Shown here piece by piece: positions 42,661-46,104 of a stretch of 46,104 nucleotides of DNA. The position numbers were made by a program, and so were the translations under genes. Positions within the stretch are counted from its first letter, which is position 1; every line of letters starts with the position of its first letter. The notes under the pieces were generated by a model that did not search any database, was not told the DNA's origin, and saw only the letters and a program-made list of their open reading frames with translations. Source of the DNA: an uncultured Lachnospiraceae bacterium (GTDB taxonomy: Bacteria > Bacillota > Clostridia > Lachnospirales > Lachnospiraceae); contig CAJUTC010000027.1 of the NCBI GenBank assembly GCA_910589195.1, forward strand, positions 1 to 46,104. The letters run 5' to 3'.

Positions 42661-44097
42661 ATGTCCATGAATGATAGATATGTAAGCCCTCTTTCTGAGC
42701 GGTATGCCAGCCGGGAAATGCAGTACATCTTTTCACCGGATAAAAAGTTTAAGACCTGGAGAAAGCTGTGGATTGCGCTGGCGGAAACGGAGCAGGAGCT
42801 TGGCCTTCCCATTACCGATGAGCAGATAGAGGAATTAAAAGCACATCAGGAAGATATTAATTATGAAGTGGCCAGGGAACGGGAACGCCTTGTGCGCCAT
42901 GACGTGATGTCCCACGTGTACGCTTATGGGGAGCAGTGCCCCAAGGCAAAGGGGATCATCCATCTAGGCGCCACCTCCTGCTATGTAGGAGATAACACAG
43001 ACATTATTATTATGACAGAGGCTCTCGGCCTGGTAAGGAAAAAGCTGCTTAATGTAATGGCAAAACTGGCAAAGTTCGCCCGCGCGTATCAGGCCCAGCC
43101 AACCTTGGCCTTTACCCATTTCCAGCCGGCCCAGCCAACCACTGTAGGGAAGCGGGCAACCCTCTGGTTGATGGATTTAACTTTGGATTTAGAAGACTTG
43201 GAACATGTACTTGGTTCCATGAAATTGCTTGGCTCCAAGGGAACCACCGGAACCCAGGCCAGCTTTTTGGAGCTGTTTGACGGGGATCATGAAAAATGCC
43301 GCCAGGCCGACAAACGGATTGCCCAAAAGATGGGATTTTCCGGCTGTTATTTTGTATCCGGCCAGACCTATTCCAGAAAGATTGACAGCCGAATCCTTTC
43401 GGTTTTAGCAGGGATTGCCCAAAGCGCCCATAAATTTTCCAATGATATCCGGCTGCTTCAGCATTTAAAAGAAGTGGAGGAGCCATTTGAGAAAAACCAG
43501 ATCGGTTCATCGGCTATGGCATATAAGCGGAACCCCATGCGGAGTGAGCGGATTGCGTCCTTATCGAATTATGTTATGGCTGATGTGATGAATCCGATGC
43601 TGGTAGCCTCCACCCAATGGTTTGAGCGTACCTTAGATGATTCCGCTAATAAGCGTCTGTCCATACCGGAAGGGTTTTTGGCAGTTGACGGAATTTTAGA
43701 CCTGTACTTAAATGTGGTGGATGGCCTGGTGGTATATCCCAAAGTAATTGAAAAACATCTGATGGCAGAACTTCCATTTATGGCCACAGAAAACATTATG
43801 ATGGACGCTGTGAAAGCAGGCGGAGACCGTCAGGAACTTCATGAGAAAATCCGCACCTTGTCCATGGAGGCTGGCAAAAATGTAAAGGTAAACGGCGGCG
43901 ACAATAACTTGCTAGAGCTGATTGCTGCCGATCCTGCATTTAATTTAAGCTTAGACGAGCTGAAGAAGGCAATGGACGGGAAGCGGTATGTAGGGCGTGC
44001 TCCAGAGCAGGTGGAAGAATTTTTAGAAGAAGTAATCCAGCCTATTTTAGAAGAGAATCAGGAGCTTTTAGGAATGCAGGCGGAGATAACCGTATAG
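42661..44097 (+). CDS. purB: adenylosuccinate lyase
   Basis: PurB cleaves SAICAR and adenylosuccinate, releasing fumarate. The 478-residue protein has RHDVMSHVYAYGEQ, HLGATSCYVGDNTD, THFQPAQPTTVGKR and the fumarase/lyase signature SSAMAYKRNPMRSERI with the mobile catalytic loop. ATG 42661 is chosen because AAAAGGAG lies six bases before it. It follows purF by 39 bases, in the same direction, and ends before a bidirectional terminator. Confidence 0.97.
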   Translation: MSMNDRYVSPLSERYASREMQYIFSPDKKFKTWRKLWIALAETEQELGLPITDEQIEELKAHQEDINYEVARERERLVRHDVMSHVYAYGEQCPKAKGIIHLGATSCYVGDNTDIIIMTEALGLVRKKLLNVMAKLAKFARAYQAQPTLAFTHFQPAQPTTVGKRATLWLMDLTLDLEDLEHVLGSMKLLGSKGTTGTQASFLELFDGDHEKCRQADKRIAQKMGFSGCYFVSGQTYSRKIDSRILSVLAGIAQSAHKFSNDIRLLQHLKEVEEPFEKNQIGSSAMAYKRNPMRSERIASLSNYVMADVMNPMLVASTQWFERTLDDSANKRLSIPEGFLAVDGILDLYLNVVDGLVVYPKVIEKHLMAELPFMATENIMMDAVKAGGDRQELHEKIRTLSMEAGKNVKVNGGDNNLLELIAADPAFNLSLDELKKAMDGKRYVGRAPEQVEEFLEEVIQPILEENQELLGMQAEITV

Positions 44098-44207
44098 GAA
44101 AAAGCAAACGTGTTAACTAAGATTTTACTAAAATATCGCCAATGGGTTTTCGCTGCGAATTTTGAAATGGAAATGGAAATGAAACAGTAAAAGAGCAGAT
44201 TTGGCAG

Positions 44208-44245
44208 ATTTTGGGGCACCTTCCGTATGGGAGGTGCCCCAAAAT
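44208..44245. terminator. bidirectional terminator between purB and the minus-strand orphan
   Basis: ATTTTGGGGCACC (44208-44220) is complementary to GGTGCCCCAAAAT (44233-44245). Runs of T at one end and A at the other let it serve purB and the convergent gene. Confidence 0.85.
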
Positions 44246-44257
44246 TGTGCTGCCTTA

Positions 44258-44671
44258 TCAAGTGAAATTTTGGTTTACAATTTTTTTAATGATTTTTTGT
44301 GTTCCTTTTGAAGTTTTTTGAAAAACGGAGCCAGAAGTGAAGAATTGGCATTGACTTTGTTTGGGCAAAGGGGTTTGGCGCCTTTTGGTGTAGCCTAAAG
44401 GCTTTAAAGATTCTGAGATCATTCTGCCCACAGCAGATTTTACCATATTATCCATTAAATCCATATCACAATCTGGAGCTTCCAAGCAGAATGTTTCGAT
44501 TTTTTTACCACATGCCAAGATGGCAGGCCGGTTTTGATCTGACAGTTCAGCCATAAGAATACGAATTTCATCGGAGCAGATGATTTGTTCATAAACCGCT
44601 TTTGCGGTACGGCTGTTTATCAGGCAACTATTGGTCGGGAAGCTTTTTACAAATTCGTCAAATGTAAGCAA
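44258..44671 (-). CDS. hypothetical protein
   Basis: The 137-residue product starts at a TTG with AGGAGGAGGTG about 10-12 bases upstream. It has no signal or membrane segment. Visible stretches are TFDEFVKSFPTNSCLINSRT, ETFCLEAPDCDMDLMDNMVK and CQFFTSGSVFQKTSKGTQK. The FTSGxxFxKT end resembles small orphan proteins that I recall from Lachnospiraceae mobile regions, but no function is known to me. It lies downstream of the minus-strand promoter at 45090-45118, with a long leader. Confidence 0.6.
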   Translation of the reverse strand: MLTFDEFVKSFPTNSCLINSRTAKAVYEQIICSDEIRILMAELSDQNRPAILACGKKIETFCLEAPDCDMDLMDNMVKSAVGRMISESLKPLGYTKRRQTPLPKQSQCQFFTSGSVFQKTSKGTQKIIKKIVNQNFT

Positions 44672-45240
44672 AGCAAAAATTCACCTCCTCCTAATATATA
44701 AGTGTAGGGTTTCAGTACCCAACAACCAGTTGGGACTTTCTGGTCAGCAATTTAGGGAATTGTGTTGCTTAAACGCTATTTATATATTGCACAATAACGA
44801 AAACCGCTGGTTGTGGTTTGTCCTATTTTGCCTAACGATACAGGCAAGAAACCATAACAGGCCTCAATGTACTGAACCATCTTACCAACGCAGGCTTTCC
44901 CTTAAAATTGTTAAAAAGCACAGCGGCGATAACCTGAGGCTGTAGCAAAAGTCAAAACAAGGGATGGAAGCTAAAGAATGATAACGCCGGTCTGGAAAAT
45001 GTTTGCAAAAGTCATGAAATGTCGGATGTATAAATCCCCTCCTATTTAGTATTTAAAAATTATGATAAAAAAATTAATGTTATAGTGTAACTATATCACA
45101 ATCTGAAGATTTTGTCAACTGTTGCATCAAGAACAGATTACGAAAATTTAGAAACTGCTTTTTAATTGTGCGCTATGATATGAAAGGTCTTTCTTATTTT
45201 TGTTTCCGTGCTTTATGGAGATTCCAACTATCGGTCATTA
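44672..45240. other. 569-bp non-coding region with a minus-strand promoter
   Basis: No convincing gene on either strand; a short minus-strand frame after AGGAGGGG at about 45043 encodes only MTFANIFQTGVIIL before a stop. The right part carries the strong minus-strand promoter and palindrome described separately. The rest has small inverted repeats such as CCCAAC/GTTGGG near 44720-44735. Confidence 0.5.
45081..45118 (-). promoter_or_regulatory. strong minus-strand promoter overlapped by a palindrome
   Basis: Reading the minus strand, TTGACA (45113-45118), a 17-base spacer and TATAGT (45090-45095). The perfect palindrome TATAGT-GTA-ACTATA (45081-45095) contains the -10, as an operator would. 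The transcript would run towards the orphan gene at 44671. Confidence 0.7.
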
Positions 45241-45285
45241 AGGGGATGCTGTTTTAAGAAAATCTTTCTTAAAACAGCATCCCCT
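45241..45285. repeat. perfect 21-bp inverted repeat with 3-nt loop
   Basis: 45241-45261 is exactly complementary to 45265-45285; the loop is ATC. The arms begin AGGGGATGCTG. No T-run follows on either side, so it is not a typical intrinsic terminator. It lies just past the stop of the minus-strand orphan gene at 45316. Confidence 0.9.
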
Positions 45286-45315
45286 GCGGAGAAAACAATG
45301 AAACAGAGTGAATTA

Positions 45316-45633
45316 TTAAATGAAAAAAGCGTCGGACATTTGATGAAGATGTGTACAAATTTTTCGAGTTTTCCAGATTCCCGGATGGGAACGCACCATT
45401 TCCGCGGCCACCGCGCCAACGTAACAGCCAGGATTTGCATAGCAGGATTTTTTTGGATATCCAGCGGCGATCATGAGAATGCGGTGCTTGAGCGGAAGAG
45501 AAAAGTGGCTGAACATCTCGTAAGAAGAAAACGGAATTCCGGGAGCGGTGTGTAAAATCATCGAAATTTCATGGCACATTGGCACGTACAAAGCAAAGCG
45601 AAGAACGACGTAAAATGGACCAGCCTTAAGCAT
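45316..45633 (-). CDS. orphan small protein, unknown
   Basis: This 105-residue minus-strand frame has AAGGAGGG six bases before the ATG and a strong promoter further upstream (45697-45725), both good signs of a live gene. The product begins MLKAGPFYVVLRFALYVPMC and has AAGYPKKSCYANPGCYVGAV with several Cys. The composition is unusual (Cys, His, Met and Pro rich) and I recognise no family. An overlapping plus-strand frame starting near 45298 has no ribosome binding site. Remnant of a larger gene is possible. Confidence 0.5.
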   Translation of the reverse strand: MLKAGPFYVVLRFALYVPMCHEISMILHTAPGIPFSSYEMFSHFSLPLKHRILMIAAGYPKKSCYANPGCYVGAVAAEMVRSHPGIWKTRKICTHLHQMSDAFFI

Positions 45634-45696
45634 TATGAACCCTCCTTATTAATTAGTGTAAGATTATATATGTAATATAATAATATTAATAAATAT

Positions 45697-45725
45697 ATTC
45701 TATTTGATTTAAACAGATTTGTCAA
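45697..45725 (-). promoter_or_regulatory. minus-strand promoter of the small orphan gene
   Basis: On the minus strand TTGACA (45720-45725), a 17-base spacer and TAGAAT (45697-45702). TTACACTA follows downstream at 45654-45661, a motif shared with the 45081-45095 promoter. Confidence 0.7.
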
Positions 45726-45871
45726 GCAAAAAATCCTTTTCGAAACTGTATACCCATTACAAACCAGCCTGTAAATATACATTGAAGGTAGTAAGTAACC
45801 ATTTTATAGTTAGATCGTATAACCGATAGTATAGTGCCAGAGGCATGGAATGATGGATATGAATGTTTATC

Positions 45872-46104
45872 CAGGTTTGGGGTGGCATCAATGATTGCGT
45901 TTATCTCATTGCGGGTCAGGATGGCCGGAAGATTCCGTTCCCTTTTCATAGCAGGGACTATGTCATCATCCCATAGGATCTTTAGCACTTTTTGCAGAAG
46001 AACTTAATTGCTGACCGATTATGATTGTGGGTTTCTGGAAACCTGCCCTCCAGGCGTTTGGCAGCCAGGAAATTTTCTGCATCATCAAGCGTAAGTTCTG
46101 GGAC
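45872..46104 (-). pseudogene. tyrosine recombinase (phage-integrase family), frameshifted and truncated
   Basis: From the window edge the minus strand reads VPELTLDDAENFLAAKRLEG, SPETH-like FPETHNHNRSAIKFFCKK, then a frame change, then LKILWDDDIVPAMKRERNLP and ILTRNEINAIIDATPNL. This is the N-terminal SAM-like core-binding domain and the start of the catalytic domain of a tyrosine recombinase. After ATPNL the sequence departs from the family, and the catalytic Arg-His-Arg-Tyr residues are missing. Two lesions, a frameshift near 45985 and a 3' truncation, make it a pseudogene. Confidence 0.75.

Noticed and set aside
44164..44183. GAAATG short tandem repeat after purB
   Set aside because: Three short units in non-coding DNA; not distinguishable from chance.
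45298..45555. Plus-strand frame MKQSELLNEK overlapping the minus-strand orphan
   Set aside because: No ribosome binding site or promoter, whereas the minus-strand frame has both. Not fully excluded.
1..46104. CRISPR arrays, tRNA or rRNA genes
   Set aside because: No regularly spaced repeats and no cloverleaf or rRNA-like stretches were noticed by eye; a tRNA scan would be decisive.

Overview
The window looks like a chromosomal segment of a gut-type Clostridia, most likely Lachnospiraceae (inference). Supporting signs are paired glgC/glgD, a bile-salt-hydrolase-like enzyme, the infC-rpmI-rplT operon with an AUU start on infC, a lysine riboswitch before dapA, Gram-positive lipoproteins, strong AGGAGG ribosome binding sites, TTGACA/TATAAT promoters and U-tract terminators. 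Nearly all long reading frames are intact housekeeping or metabolic genes. The two accessory zones are the left end (1-3100) and the right end (44.2-46.1 kb).

Left end (1-3112): the frameshifted 3' end of an OmpR-type response regulator; an unassigned coding-like stretch; a choloylglycine hydrolase; an internally deleted IS110-family transposase remnant that abuts a small XRE regulator; and two diverged copies of a palindromic repeat, one on each side of that remnant. 3.1-10.7 kb: larB and larC (nickel-pincer cofactor synthesis), a glycosyltransferase, an overlapping methyltransferase-like gene, an oligopeptide-type binding lipoprotein and a ZIP metal transporter. 10.7-12.2 kb: translation operon infC-rpmI-rplT behind an attenuated leader. 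12.2-16.6 kb: cobyric acid synthase and precorrin-8X methylmutase, then an LTA-synthase-like membrane sulfatase-fold protein.

17.0-24.5 kb: a sugar operon of transketolase, AraC regulator, xylulokinase-type kinase, DUF4867 protein, L-fucose/L-arabinose-isomerase-family protein and FSA/TalC transaldolase. Together these could take an aldopentose through isomerisation and phosphorylation into the pentose phosphate pool. 24.9-29.9 kb: a secreted His/Cys-rich mini-protein, glgC-glgD, a BMP/PnrA-type lipoprotein and cytidine deaminase (nucleoside uptake and salvage). 30-32.7 kb (minus strand): a class A penicillin-binding protein. 33-37.1 kb: YigZ/IMPACT protein, TypA/BipA, a tandem-OB SSB-like protein and a BtuR-like corrinoid adenosyltransferase. 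37.1-39.0 kb: lysine riboswitch with dapA-dapB. 39.2-44.2 kb: a Ser/Asn/Gly-rich lipoprotein, a small membrane protein, then purC-purF-purB.

Right end (44.26-46.1 kb): minus-strand orphan genes, strong minus-strand promoters with a shared operator-like motif, a perfect 21-bp inverted repeat and a frameshifted, truncated tyrosine recombinase. This is probably a decayed mobile-element edge. I found no tRNA, rRNA or CRISPR array. No obviously new multi-gene system is visible. The best unexplained signals are the covarying palindromic repeat pair, two very long hairpin terminators with a common GATTGCGC core, the shared operator-like motif, and the secreted metal-binding-like mini-protein.
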